From a bacterium (GTDB taxonomy: Bacteria > Cyanobacteriota > Vampirovibrionia > Gastranaerophilales > Gastranaerophilaceae): a DNA stretch of 64,000 bases. The stretch covers positions 1 to 64,000 of the forward strand of contig JAFXHF010000001.1 in the NCBI GenBank assembly GCA_017536545.1, read 5' to 3'. This document shows positions 47,947 through 57,297 of the stretch, piece after piece (the stretch's first letter is position 1; the number at the start of each line of letters is the position of its first letter). A program made the translations under genes and the position numbers. Below the pieces are notes generated by a model. That model made no database searches. It was not told the DNA's origin and worked only from the letters and a program-made list of their open reading frames with translations.

Positions 47947-50073
47947 ATGAAAAAATCATTAGCAACTTTTGTTAAACTATCCGTTATTATGTGTATGTTA
48001 AGCGGTGTTGCACAGGCAGATTTCAAAGAACACTTTGAACTTGGACAAAGCTATATGCTGCAATATCAATATCCTAGTGCTATCACAGAATTCAAAAATG
48101 CACTTAGAATAAACTATCTTGATAATTCAGCAAGAATTGGCTTAATTAACGCATATTTAGCAAGAGCAACCGAATATGTAACAAAAGATAAAAACTACGA
48201 AAAAGCCGCTAATGACTACAGAAGTTCACTGTTTTATTTAACATACTACACTTCAGATGAAGTTGCTCAAAACTCAGCTACAACAATCGGAAAAGTGCAA
48301 AACAACTTGGAAGCGTGTTTAAACGCTATTAAATTTGATACTTCTCCAGAAAATAGATTTGCAACAGCAAAAAGACTTCGTGCAGAAGGTGAATTTGCGG
48401 CAGCTGCGTATGAATTTATGCAAGCACTAGGCAGCAGACAACTTCAAAAAGATAGCTTTGATCAAATTGGAAGCATAATGAAACTTATTGGTAATGAACC
48501 AAAAGCTGCAGAATTTTACAAAAAAGCAACAGCCGTTTCTCCTAATGATTTGAGTGCAAGACTAGCATACGCTAAGATATTGGACAACTTGGATAAACCT
48601 GAAGCTGCGTTAAATGAATACAGCTATGTATTAAGCAAAGCTAATGCGGATAATAAAGATCTACTTTATGCATTAGAAAGAGTTTTTAGCAAAAAACTAA
48701 CTTCTCAACCTAAAAATGCGAATATCCAAGCTAATATGGGGGCTATTCTACAAAAACAAGGACGCTTAGACGAAGCGTTGACTTATTATAAACAAGCCGA
48801 AGCATTAGACCCTTCAAACATAAACACCAGAATTAACACTGGGACACTCCACCAACAAAAAGGGGATTATAGAACTGCAATCAAAGCTTATGAGTCTGTT
48901 TTAATCCTGTATCCGAACAATGTAAATGCAAACCTTTATAGAGCACAATGTTATGAAAAACTTGGAGATGACAAAATTGCACAAGAAGGTTACAAAAAAG
49001 TATTAGCACTTGATCCAAATAATGAATACTTAAAATTTCAAATGCTTAGCAATGCTAAAAAAACTATGCAGCCTGAACAATTTGTAACTTATGTCAAAAC
49101 AAATATGTCATCAATGAACCCTGCAGGAATAATTTACGACTATGCAATAGAACTTCACAAAGAAAACAAATTACCTGAAGCAATATTTATGTATAACGAA
49201 GCAATAAAAGTCGATGGTAAAAATGCAGAAATCTATGTAAATTTAGCTCTAGCACTAGCTCAAGGAAATAATTTTGATGGTGCACTTAGTACATTAGAAA
49301 TTGCAAAAAATAAATTCCCACAAAATTCAACAATCGTAGCTACAACAAAAAACATTTCATCTATGCAGACAGATGATTTTCTAGCAAAAGCGGCAGATGC
49401 ATACAACAATAAAAACTACGAAGACGCTATTCGTTACTATTCTAAAGTTTCACCAGCAACTGCAGGAACTATGGTTGGTATAGCTTCTTCTTATCAGGAA
49501 ATGGGTGATAAAGATAAAGCCATTGAATTTTACGAAAAAGCTTTAAAACTAAAACCAATAGATTCTGATATAGCATATTATATTGCTTGTTTGTACGGAG
49601 AAAAAGAAGATTACGCAAAGACTAAAGAATACTTAGAAAAAGCTATCACATTTAATAAAAATAACACACAAGCTATTGAGTATTTAAAATCAATAGAAGA
49701 AGCTGATAAGTCTAAATTATTAAATGACGCAATTGCATTATATGATGCTAGCAGTTACGATGAAAGTTTAGCTAAATTTAACGAATTATTATCAAAAGAC
49801 AGTCAAAATTCATACGCATTCTATTATCGTGGTATGATATATGACACAAAAGAAAAACGAGTTGAAGCAATTGCAGACCTTAAAAAGGCGTATGAACTAA
49901 ACAAAGATTTCACAATATGCAACTACTTAATCGCATCAGATTATGATGCCCTAGGAAATTTCAAAGACGCCTACAATTATTACATAGCATATGCAAACTC
50001 AGATGTTCAAGATGATGAATATAAACAATATGCAAAAGCACGAGCTGAAGAATTAAAAGATTATGCAAAATAG
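47947..50073 (+). CDS. Exported TPR protein
   Basis: 708 residues. The signal peptide MKKSLATFVKLSVIMCMLSG ends around AQA-DF. The mature protein is a long solenoid of about 15 TPR units, e.g. GRLDEALTYYKQAEALDPSN and GDKDKAIEFYEKALKLKPID. It should act in the periplasm or at the outer membrane as a scaffold. AGGAG lies 6 bases before the ATG and a TATAAT box upstream near 47920. Its end overlaps dusB by 11 bases, so the two are one operon despite unrelated roles. Confidence 0.88.
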   Translation: MKKSLATFVKLSVIMCMLSGVAQADFKEHFELGQSYMLQYQYPSAITEFKNALRINYLDNSARIGLINAYLARATEYVTKDKNYEKAANDYRSSLFYLTYYTSDEVAQNSATTIGKVQNNLEACLNAIKFDTSPENRFATAKRLRAEGEFAAAAYEFMQALGSRQLQKDSFDQIGSIMKLIGNEPKAAEFYKKATAVSPNDLSARLAYAKILDNLDKPEAALNEYSYVLSKANADNKDLLYALERVFSKKLTSQPKNANIQANMGAILQKQGRLDEALTYYKQAEALDPSNINTRINTGTLHQQKGDYRTAIKAYESVLILYPNNVNANLYRAQCYEKLGDDKIAQEGYKKVLALDPNNEYLKFQMLSNAKKTMQPEQFVTYVKTNMSSMNPAGIIYDYAIELHKENKLPEAIFMYNEAIKVDGKNAEIYVNLALALAQGNNFDGALSTLEIAKNKFPQNSTIVATTKNISSMQTDDFLAKAADAYNNKNYEDAIRYYSKVSPATAGTMVGIASSYQEMGDKDKAIEFYEKALKLKPIDSDIAYYIACLYGEKEDYAKTKEYLEKAITFNKNNTQAIEYLKSIEEADKSKLLNDAIALYDASSYDESLAKFNELLSKDSQNSYAFYYRGMIYDTKEKRVEAIADLKKAYELNKDFTICNYLIASDYDALGNFKDAYNYYIAYANSDVQDDEYKQYAKARAEELKDYAK

Positions 50074-51037
50074 AGTTAAAAACCTAATACAAAGTAAAGT
50101 TTCACTTGCCCCGATGGCAGGAATAACAGACTATGTTTTACGTTCACTAGTAAGAAAATACGCTCCAGATGCACTTTTAACAACAGAAATGATAAGTTCT
50201 GAATTCTTAGCTCAAAATGTACAAACAGAAATAACAAAACTTGATGAGAATCATCATCCAATTGTTTATCAAATCAGCGGACATAAACCACATTTAATGA
50301 AACATTCCGCACTGTATTTAACACAGTTTGCAGATATGATAGATATCAATATGGGATGTCCGGTTAATAAAGTCGTAAAAGGGCAAGATGGTGCAGCCCT
50401 AATGAAAAATCCAGCTCTTGCTGCTGATTTAGTTAGAGCAGTGAAAGATGGAACAGATAAACCAGTTAGCGTTAAATTCAGATTAGGCTACACTCACGAA
50501 GAAATGAATTTTGTTGAATTCGGACAACAAATGCAAGAAGCTGGAGCAAATTTCATAACAATTCACGGTAGAACTCGCTCACAATTCTACGCAGGAAAAG
50601 CTGATTGGACAAAAATAAAAGAATTGAAAGAAAATGTAGACATCCCAATATTTGCAAATGGAGATATAATAGATATTGATACTGCAATTGAATGTCTAGA
50701 ACAAAGCAACGCTGACGGGATTGCTATCGGAAGAGGAATTTTAGGCGATCCAACCCTAATTGGGAGAATTGCTCATTATCTAAAAACTGGAGAACGATTA
50801 CCAGAACCAAACATTCACGAAAAACTAGATATAATGAAAGTTCATTTAGACGAAGAAATAAAACTTCGTGGAGAACACGTCGCAATCAAATTTTTTAGAA
50901 AATTTTACCCTTACTATATTGCAGGAATTCGAAACGCCTCAAAAATCCGTTCTGTAATGGTTTTAGAAGAAGATTACAATAAAATATTAGAATATATTGA
51001 ATACATTAGAAAAGAGAATTCTGAACTTATTTGCTAA
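50063..51037 (+). CDS. dusB: tRNA-dihydrouridine synthase (DusB type)
   Basis: FMN enzyme that reduces uridines in tRNA. The 324 residues form a TIM barrel beginning SLAPMAGITDYVLRSLVRKY. MGCPVNKVVKGQDGAALMKN holds the catalytic Cys, ITIHGRTRSQFYAGKADW the tRNA/FMN motif, and ANGDI with IGRGILGDP the phosphate site. The C-terminal helical domain is complete. It starts inside the TPR gene and has no own ribosome site, so it depends on coupling. Confidence 0.94.
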   Translation: MQNRVKNLIQSKVSLAPMAGITDYVLRSLVRKYAPDALLTTEMISSEFLAQNVQTEITKLDENHHPIVYQISGHKPHLMKHSALYLTQFADMIDINMGCPVNKVVKGQDGAALMKNPALAADLVRAVKDGTDKPVSVKFRLGYTHEEMNFVEFGQQMQEAGANFITIHGRTRSQFYAGKADWTKIKELKENVDIPIFANGDIIDIDTAIECLEQSNADGIAIGRGILGDPTLIGRIAHYLKTGERLPEPNIHEKLDIMKVHLDEEIKLRGEHVAIKFFRKFYPYYIAGIRNASKIRSVMVLEEDYNKILEYIEYIRKENSELIC

Positions 51038-51050
51038 AATACTCGTTATC

Positions 51051-51078
51051 TTGATATATTCAAAAAAACTGTTATAAT
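51051..51078 (+). promoter_or_regulatory. Promoter giving a leaderless mRNA for the next gene
   Basis: TTGATA (51051-51056), a 16-base spacer and TATAAT (51073-51078), then 7 bases to ATG 51086. There is no ribosome site. Confidence 0.7.
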
Positions 51079-51085
51079 AAGACCT

Positions 51086-51718
51086 ATGAGAAGATTATTA
51101 GCAATATTTACAATACTTTGTTCTGTTGCATCAATTACAACTTATGCTAATGAAACAACACCAGAAGTTGTAGTGGAAGATGTACAAATGGAAATGAGAG
51201 GATTTGATGAAATCACATTACCAGTTGGAACTTTTGTGCCTGTTATGACTACAGAAGAAATTTCAACTGAAACCTGTCCTGAGGGCTACAAAGTTAAATT
51301 TATTGCTACAACAGATTTATTTATGTACGAAACTAACATTATCCCAAAGAATACCGAATTCTACGGATATATTGAAAAAATTCACGAACCTGTAGTTGGT
51401 ACAAATGCATCAATGAAAATAAAAATCACAAAAATAATAATGCCAGATGGATTTGAAATCACAACAAAAGGTTATATATATACATCAAATAATAATCTCA
51501 TAGGCGGAGAACTTACACCTCCTGCCGAATGGGTTAAAATGCCACATTATCAAACTAGATTTCAAGGGATTCCTTGGAATAAAAGGTCTGCAACTCTTCA
51601 ACTCAGACCTGGGGGAAAAAGATCAATGGGCGTACACAAACGAATTCCTGCAGGAGATCAGCAAATCATAATTCTAACAGCTCCTACTGGAATAACTCAC
51701 ACTGTTACAAAGTATTAG
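51086..51718 (+). CDS. Exported VirB10/TrbI-like beta-domain protein 1
   Basis: 210 residues. The signal peptide MRRLLAIFTILCSVASITTYA is clear. The mature part has the pattern GTFVPVMTTEEIST, IIPKNTEFYGYIEKI and MKIKITKIIMPDGFEI. These follow the beta-barrel segment of VirB10/TrbI conjugation proteins (a start GT..PA, a central PAGS..G, then F..I..P.G), and the next gene has the same order with better matches. A role as an envelope component linked to the TonB operon is inferred from position only. Confidence 0.6.
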   Translation: MRRLLAIFTILCSVASITTYANETTPEVVVEDVQMEMRGFDEITLPVGTFVPVMTTEEISTETCPEGYKVKFIATTDLFMYETNIIPKNTEFYGYIEKIHEPVVGTNASMKIKITKIIMPDGFEITTKGYIYTSNNNLIGGELTPPAEWVKMPHYQTRFQGIPWNKRSATLQLRPGGKRSMGVHKRIPAGDQQIIILTAPTGITHTVTKY

Positions 51719-51728
51719 AGCAATAAAA

Positions 51729-51756
51729 TTGACAAAAATTATGTACGTAGTACAAT
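51729..51756 (+). promoter_or_regulatory. Sigma-70 promoter of the VirB10-like/TonB operon
   Basis: TTGACA (51729-51734), a 16-base spacer and TACAAT (51751-51756), 37 bases before the ATG at 51794. Confidence 0.75.
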
Positions 51757-51793
51757 GTAGTCATAAATTTGTATGTTTTAGGGAGGGTATTTT

Positions 51794-52513
51794 ATGAAAA
51801 ATTTTCTTGTAATTGTAGCTTTATTAGTAGCAACTAGTTGTGCATATGCAAACGCTAATTACTCATTTGAACAACCCCTAGAACCTCACAATTACAATGT
51901 AAACAATACGACTTTAAAAGGTAGTGTTGTTTCAGTTCCTGCTGGCGAAACTTTTAAAGCCGTAGTAACCGCACCTATCAGCTCAGAAACTGCAGTTACT
52001 GGGCAAAATGTAACTCTTGCATTGGGTTCAGATTACTATTTTAACGGAAATGTAATTGCTCCTGCAGGTAGCACAATTTACGGTACAGTTCTTGAAGTTT
52101 CAAAAGCTAAACACGGAAGTATCAACGGTAAATTATTAGTTAGATTCACACAAATTATAACTCCATCAGGTCAGAACATACCTATCTCTGCGATAATCAA
52201 AACAGATGATAATACTGGCACACTTATTGGCGGCACAAAACTTGACGTAACAAAAGAATACGCTAAAGATGTTACAGTTGGTGCGGGAGCAGGAGCTCTT
52301 GCAGGAGTTATTATTTCTCCACTAGCAGGCGGTAGTGTTGGAAAAGGTACTGCCCTAGCAACAGCTGTTGGTGCTGGTGGCGGTTTAGTAAAATCAATTT
52401 GGGATAAAGGTAATGATGTTGTTCTTCCTTCAAATGCAACAATTGAACTTGTCCTAACTCAACCAATAACAGTTAACCCGAGCAATACTGAAGATAAGTC
52501 ATTCGGGCAATAA
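51794..52513 (+). CDS. Exported VirB10/TrbI-like beta-domain protein 2
   Basis: 239 residues. A signal peptide (MKNFLVIVALLVATSCAYAN) is followed by VPAGETFKAVVTAPISSETA, then VIAPAGSTIYGTVLEVSKAK and LLVRFTQIITPSGQNIPISA, the VirB10/TrbI C-domain pattern. A Gly/Ala zipper (about 160-195, GAGAGALAGVIISPLAGGSV) could insert in a membrane, as the VirB10 antenna does. GGGAGG lies 7 bases before the ATG. It is first in a unit with tonB, exbB and two exbD genes. Confidence 0.65.
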   Translation: MKNFLVIVALLVATSCAYANANYSFEQPLEPHNYNVNNTTLKGSVVSVPAGETFKAVVTAPISSETAVTGQNVTLALGSDYYFNGNVIAPAGSTIYGTVLEVSKAKHGSINGKLLVRFTQIITPSGQNIPISAIIKTDDNTGTLIGGTKLDVTKEYAKDVTVGAGAGALAGVIISPLAGGSVGKGTALATAVGAGGGLVKSIWDKGNDVVLPSNATIELVLTQPITVNPSNTEDKSFGQ

Positions 52514-52577
52514 TATTATTGGAAATTTAAAATAAAATCATTAACAAATAAGTAAATATTTGTTGTTAGGGAATAAA

Positions 52578-53801
52578 ATGTCAATATTAGGTAGATACAC
52601 TGATTTAAATAACAGAAGAGAAACACAAACACATTCTGAATACAGAATGCCAGCCGTGACTAGACCGGATAAAGATTCCATCTCATTAAAGAAGGCTTGT
52701 GTAATAGCGTTTCTTATTCACCCTGCAGTGGTTGTTATTATGTGGCTTATCATAACTATCTTAGCTTTAATGGGTATCCATTTGTCTTTATTTGATAAGC
52801 CAAAGCCAAAAATCAACGATATTGAATTTGTTTTGGTTGATAGAGAGGACACTCCTAAGAACAAAAATACAAAATATAGAGCCGACAGAAACTCTAGAAC
52901 TGGTGGGGTTAACGACCCTAAAAAGCCTGTTTCTATGCCTTCAGCAAAACCTGCAGCGAAGCCAAAACCTTCTTCTCCAGCTCCAGCTCCTAAACAGAAA
53001 GTTCAAAAAAAGGTAACAACCCCTCAACCAGTTGCACCTAAACAACCTACAAAGACTCAACAAAAAGTAACTACACCAAATAAACAAGTTACACCATCTC
53101 CGGTTGTGGAAAAACCTGTACCAAAACCACAGGCAGCAAAACCACAACCACCAACAGCTAGACCTTCAGTAAAACCACCAATGGATGCACCTAAACCAGT
53201 TGCAAAACCATCAAATACACCATTTAGAGTCCCAGTACCACCAGCAGGTACAAAAACAGGACAATATGCAACAGGCCCAATTAGCGGTTCTGGATCATCA
53301 AGTTCAGGAGGATCTAGAGGTGCGGGCTCATATGCTCCTAACCCATCGTTAGCTCCTGTAGGTAGCGGAAGCGGTTCTGGTTCAAGAACAGCATCTGGCA
53401 CAGGGGCGTCAGGTAGAGGTTCAGGATATGGAACAAATGGTTCTGGTTCTGGTGGTGGCAACCCAGGTGGTGGTGGCGGAAGACCTGGTATTGACGCAAT
53501 TAGAGAACCTGATTTTGGACCATACATGAGAGAATTACAACGTAGAATCAAAATGAATTGGGATCCTCCAAAAGGTAATGAAAGTAAACGTGTAGTTCTA
53601 TTATTCAAGATTGCAAAAGACGGAAGATTACTATCTTGCTCCGTGTTTAAATCTTCAGGGTTACAAAACGCAGACAAAGCAGCAATAAACGCAGTACACT
53701 TAGCAGCTCCGTTTAGACCACTTCCGCCTGAATTCAAAGGACAAAGTATCGATATCCAATTCACATTTGACTACAATGTATTTGGAGCTACAAAATATTA
53801 A
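52578..53801 (+). CDS. TonB-family energy transducer
   Basis: 407 residues from ATG 52578 (AGGGA 5 bases upstream; the TTG at 52560 is rejected). A cytoplasmic N-terminus precedes one membrane helix (about 36-65). A long Pro/Lys and then Gly/Ser-rich periplasmic spacer (about 95-300) leads to a TonB C-terminal domain beginning PYMRELQRRIKMNWDPP and ending DIQFTFDYNV. It passes proton-motive force from ExbB/ExbD to outer-membrane receptors. The spacer is unusually long, and its Gly/Ser part differs from the usual Pro-Lys rod. No TonB-dependent receptor is in the window. Confidence 0.9.
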   Translation: MSILGRYTDLNNRRETQTHSEYRMPAVTRPDKDSISLKKACVIAFLIHPAVVVIMWLIITILALMGIHLSLFDKPKPKINDIEFVLVDREDTPKNKNTKYRADRNSRTGGVNDPKKPVSMPSAKPAAKPKPSSPAPAPKQKVQKKVTTPQPVAPKQPTKTQQKVTTPNKQVTPSPVVEKPVPKPQAAKPQPPTARPSVKPPMDAPKPVAKPSNTPFRVPVPPAGTKTGQYATGPISGSGSSSSGGSRGAGSYAPNPSLAPVGSGSGSGSRTASGTGASGRGSGYGTNGSGSGGGNPGGGGGRPGIDAIREPDFGPYMRELQRRIKMNWDPPKGNESKRVVLLFKIAKDGRLLSCSVFKSSGLQNADKAAINAVHLAAPFRPLPPEFKGQSIDIQFTFDYNVFGATKY

Positions 53802-53839
53802 TTAGGGAAAAGTTATTACAAGAAATGAGGATATAAATT

Positions 53840-54499
53840 ATGGAATTTTTCAATTTATTAGTCGAAGCCATTAAAATGGACTGGGCAGTACTATTACCAA
53901 TTTTCATTTGTTCTGTTTTAGTACTTGCAGTGGTAATTAAAAAATGGTCATTCTACCAACAAAACCAACGTGATATTACAATCTACATGAGAGAACTAAA
54001 CAAAAACTTATCTAAAAATGACTTATCAGCAGCTCAAAATACTGCAGTACGTTGCGGGGGTGTTGTAGGTGAAGTTATTGAAGAAGCTGTAAGAATTTTC
54101 TCAGAACAAAGAAGTGGCTTTTCTAGATCTTTCGACATTTCTGCAGCATTAGCTATTAGAAAATTAGAAAGCCATCTAACAATCTTAGGTACAATTGGTG
54201 GTGTTGCACCATTCTTAGGTTTGTTTGGTACAGTTGTTAGAATTCTTTTAACATTCCACCTACTAGCAGGTGCTGGTAACCAAGCTTCAGCAGTAGCTTC
54301 AGGTATTGGTTCTGCTCTAGTTGCAACAGCTTTCGGTCTTGGTGTTGCTATTGTTGCGGTAATCTTCTTCAACTCATTCCAATCTATAGTTAAACACTAC
54401 GAAGACGATTTCCAACTTATTAAATTGTTATTCCTAAGCTTTGTTGATGGAGAAAACGAACCTCAACCTAAATATTCATCATCAAAAGTTAATCTATAA
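53840..54499 (+). CDS. exbB: MotA/TolQ/ExbB proton-channel protein
   Basis: 219 residues with three membrane helices. The second and third carry the family patterns HLTILGTIGGVAPFLGLFGT and GIGSALVATAFGLGVAIVAV. It forms the pentameric channel that powers TonB. It follows tonB by 38 bases and precedes two exbD genes, so the operon is tonB-exbB-exbD1-exbD2. A TolQ role cannot be excluded because tolA, tolB and pal are not seen. Confidence 0.9.
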   Translation: MEFFNLLVEAIKMDWAVLLPIFICSVLVLAVVIKKWSFYQQNQRDITIYMRELNKNLSKNDLSAAQNTAVRCGGVVGEVIEEAVRIFSEQRSGFSRSFDISAALAIRKLESHLTILGTIGGVAPFLGLFGTVVRILLTFHLLAGAGNQASAVASGIGSALVATAFGLGVAIVAVIFFNSFQSIVKHYEDDFQLIKLLFLSFVDGENEPQPKYSSSKVNL

Positions 54500-54511
54500 T
54501 AGGTAAATAAA

Positions 54512-54976
54512 ATGGCATTTTCAGCAAATAAAAAAGGTAAAATATTTTCAGAAATCAACATCACACCATTAACAGACATTTTCTTAGTTTTGTTAATCAT
54601 TATGATGGTTGTAGCTCCTGCTTTTCAGTCTATGGATAACGCCGTAGAAGTTCCAGAAGTAAACAATGGGATAAATATTGAAGAAACAAAAGTTACGGTA
54701 TCAATTACAAAAGATGGCTCAATGTATGTTAATGGCGAAGGAATTTCTGCAAATCAATTAACAGACAAATTGATTGCAGCTAAAGGTGATATGGAAAAAC
54801 CTGAACTTGTTGTTAAAGCTGATAAAGCAATTAAAAGTTCATTCATTATGGATGTAATGAATGCAGCACAAAACGCTGAATACAAAAAACTTGTAGTTGC
54901 TGGTGAACCATTAAACAAAAAAGAACAACGTGAACTTGAAAAGCAAAACGTTAATATTCCGGAGGACGGTGAATAA
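54512..54976 (+). CDS. exbD: ExbD/TolR-family protein 1
   Basis: 154 residues. The single membrane helix contains the key Asp in EINITPLTDIFLVLLIIMMV. The periplasmic domain (about 45-135) follows. The C-terminal 25 residues are charged and absent from its partner. It is one of two adjacent paralogues that share the helix almost exactly. The stop overlaps the next start (TAATG). Confidence 0.9.
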   Translation: MAFSANKKGKIFSEINITPLTDIFLVLLIIMMVVAPAFQSMDNAVEVPEVNNGINIEETKVTVSITKDGSMYVNGEGISANQLTDKLIAAKGDMEKPELVVKADKAIKSSFIMDVMNAAQNAEYKKLVVAGEPLNKKEQRELEKQNVNIPEDGE

Positions 54977-55362
54977 TGAGAGAAACATTTAACGAAATCA
55001 ATATTACACCATTAACTGATATCTTCTTGGTATTGCTAATTATCATGATGGTAATTGCTCCGTTATTAGATCAACAAGGTATTAGCTTAACTGTTCCAGA
55101 AAACGTTGAAGCCTCACAAATTAAAGATAATAAAGATCCTCAAATCTTAACTATCGTAGTAACAGCTAATGACAAGTACTTTATACATAATGAAGAAGTT
55201 TCACCTGACCTTTTAGGTACAGTTTTAAGCAAGGAAATTAAAAATTATCCAGATGGTTTACTTATTGAAACTGATGGAGAAGCAACACACGGAGCTATTG
55301 TAAAACTTATGGATAAGGCTCGATATGCTGGAGTTAAAGCTATTTCCTTAGACCAAATATAA
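54976..55362 (+). CDS. ExbD/TolR-family protein 2
   Basis: 128 residues with the same EINITPLTDIFLVLLIIMMV helix as ExbD1 but a diverged periplasmic domain. Two ExbD proteins may form a heterodimer in one ExbB pentamer, as proposed for other double-ExbD systems. The start overlaps the upstream stop by one base, giving tight coupling. A strong terminator follows. Confidence 0.9.
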   Translation: MRETFNEINITPLTDIFLVLLIIMMVIAPLLDQQGISLTVPENVEASQIKDNKDPQILTIVVTANDKYFIHNEEVSPDLLGTVLSKEIKNYPDGLLIETDGEATHGAIVKLMDKARYAGVKAISLDQI

Positions 55363-55374
55363 GAAAAATTCCAA

Positions 55375-55406
55375 TAAAAAAGAGGACTTTTAGAAGTCCT
55401 CTTTTT
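55375..55406. terminator. Bidirectional terminator between exbD2 and waaA
   Basis: AAAGAGGACTT pairs with AAGTCCTCTTT with A and T runs on both sides. Confidence 0.92.
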
Positions 55407-55419
55407 TATATCTGTAAAA

Positions 55420-56721
55420 TTATAAAATTTCTTTTAATTCATTTATAACCACATCTAAGGCACCTTGCTGATCTTGGAATATAGTTTCACAATCCTTGCA
55501 AGCTTGCTTATAAAACTCTTCATCAGCCAAAAGTTTTTCTACATACTCACCTAATTCAGCAGGAGTTTTTACAATTTTACCAGCTGTAGATTGAGATAAT
55601 AACCAGTAAATATCTCTAAAATTATGAATAGATGGCCCAGTAATTGTAGGTTTTGAATACACAGTAGCCTCTAATGGATTGTGCCCCCCTGTTTTATTAA
55701 AACTACCACCTATAAAGGCAAATGAACAGATTGAATACATTTTACTCAATTCACCCATAGTATCTAATATAATGACATCATTATCAATAAAGGAATCCTC
55801 TTTAGAACGGAACCCATATTTTAAACCTAAAGAATCAATTATCGGAGTTATCTGAGGTAATCTTGTCATATGTCTTGGGACGAGCAATAATTTAACATCT
55901 GAATATCTCTCATGCTTTTCTTTAAAAATATCTAATACAATTTCATCTTCGCCTTTATGCGTGCTTCCCGCAATCATAACCCTGAAGCCATCTTGTCCAA
56001 TATCCACAGTTTCAGAAGATTTTTTAATATCGAATTTCAAATTTTTCATAACAGATGTTCGCTCTTCAGGTGCTCCGACTGCGATAAGTTTATTTCTATC
56101 AATTTCGCTTTGAGTAAGAATTTTTGTGTATCTTGATAAAACTCTGGCAAAAAAGAATTTCAACACCCTATACAACTTAAATGTTGAATCAGACATTCTT
56201 CCATTAATTGTATATAACGGAATCTTTTTCATCCAACAAACATAAGAGAATACTGGCCATAACTCAGTTTCAGCAATCAAAACTACTGTTGGTTTAATTT
56301 TAGACAAGAAAGCAAATACGCAAAATGGAATATCATATGGAAAATATGAAATATAATCTGCTACACCAGCATACTTTTTCTGAGCAATATCTTGACCTGT
56401 TTTTGTACCAGTAGTGACAACTAATTTGTATTCTGGGAATTCTTGTTTAGTTTTCTTTATGACGTTTTCTAATGCAATAACTTCACCAACGGAAACGCCA
56501 TGATACATAATCACCTTATCACCAAGATTTGGATCTTTAAAAAAGCCTAATTTTTCTCGCCAACCGTACAGGAATTTTTTGTTAAAAACACGGACAATAT
56601 AATAAAACGGCATCATTACAACAAACAAGATTGTTGACAAAATACCGTATAAAAACAGCTCATTAAAAATAGAAATAATGAGAACTAATACTAAAATTGT
56701 AATCAATAAATAAGTAGCCAT
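55420..56721 (-). CDS. waaA: 3-deoxy-D-manno-octulosonic acid (Kdo) transferase
   Basis: Adds Kdo to lipid A precursors at the inner membrane, which implies that the organism makes LPS. From MATYLLITILV it has 433 residues, with an N-terminal membrane anchor of about 20 residues. Family motifs are VSVGEVIAL, LIAETELWPVF, NGRMSDSTF and FNKTGGHNPLEA. ATG 56754 is an in-frame alternative, but it would leave only 36 bases to folK. The 56721 start has a TATAAT box 9 bases upstream and no ribosome site, so it may be leaderless or near-leaderless. Confidence 0.92.
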   Translation of the reverse strand: MATYLLITILVLVLIISIFNELFLYGILSTILFVVMMPFYYIVRVFNKKFLYGWREKLGFFKDPNLGDKVIMYHGVSVGEVIALENVIKKTKQEFPEYKLVVTTGTKTGQDIAQKKYAGVADYISYFPYDIPFCVFAFLSKIKPTVVLIAETELWPVFSYVCWMKKIPLYTINGRMSDSTFKLYRVLKFFFARVLSRYTKILTQSEIDRNKLIAVGAPEERTSVMKNLKFDIKKSSETVDIGQDGFRVMIAGSTHKGEDEIVLDIFKEKHERYSDVKLLLVPRHMTRLPQITPIIDSLGLKYGFRSKEDSFIDNDVIILDTMGELSKMYSICSFAFIGGSFNKTGGHNPLEATVYSKPTITGPSIHNFRDIYWLLSQSTAGKIVKTPAELGEYVEKLLADEEFYKQACKDCETIFQDQQGALDVVINELKEIL

Positions 56722-56755
56722 AACAAGAAAATTATAAAACAAAGAATGCAACATG

Positions 56756-56784
56756 TTGACATAATTTACAAAAATTTATAAAAT
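56756..56784 (+). promoter_or_regulatory. Promoter giving a leaderless folK mRNA
   Basis: TTGACA (56756-56761), a 17-base spacer and TAAAAT (56779-56784), then 6 bases to ATG 56791. The -35 box is consensus, there is no ribosome site, and the promoter overlaps the divergent waaA promoter region. Confidence 0.75.
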
Positions 56785-56790
56785 TAAAGT

Positions 56791-57297
56791 ATGGCAATAG
56801 TTTATTTAAGTTTAGGATCAAATAAAGGTGATAGAATTGGCTACGTACAACAAGCAGCCAGTTTGTTAGGTGCTGACGAAAATATTACAATCGTTAGAAC
56901 TTCAGCTTTTTATGAAACAGAACCTTGGAATATGAACACTCAAACTTGGTTTGTGAATGCTATTGTAGAAGCAAAAACTAAATATTCACCAAAAGAACTT
57001 TTAGAAGTTTGCCAAAGAATAGAAAAACAACTTGGCAGAGAACTTAAAGAAGGTCAAGATTACGAAGACAGAACTATTGATATTGATATCTTGTTCTATA
57101 ACAAGGATATTATTAACGAAGATAATTTGACAATTCCTCATAAATACGTACACTTAAGAGCTTTTACACTTGTTCCAATGATGGAATTAAATTCAGATTT
57201 TGTTCACCCAATTTTGCATAAAAATATTATTGAAATGCATAGCGATCTAGAAAACCCTGAAATGGTATTTTTATATGGAACAAGAGTCGACTTCTAA
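56791..57297 (+). CDS. folK: 2-amino-4-hydroxy-6-hydroxymethyldihydropteridine pyrophosphokinase
   Basis: Transfers pyrophosphate to the pterin in folate synthesis. The 168-residue length is normal. Motifs are SLGSNKGDR at the N-terminus, PWNMNTQTWFVNAIVEAKT and EDRTIDIDILFY with the metal-binding Asp pair, then IPHKYVHLRAF. Its end overlaps the flavoprotein gene by 23 bases. folP and folB are not next to it. Confidence 0.95.
   Translation: MAIVYLSLGSNKGDRIGYVQQAASLLGADENITIVRTSAFYETEPWNMNTQTWFVNAIVEAKTKYSPKELLEVCQRIEKQLGRELKEGQDYEDRTIDIDILFYNKDIINEDNLTIPHKYVHLRAFTLVPMMELNSDFVHPILHKNIIEMHSDLENPEMVFLYGTRVDF

Noticed and set aside
53057..53764. Minus-strand Pro-rich ORF opposite tonB
   Set aside because: It is a shadow of the Gly/Ser-rich TonB spacer without a start signal.
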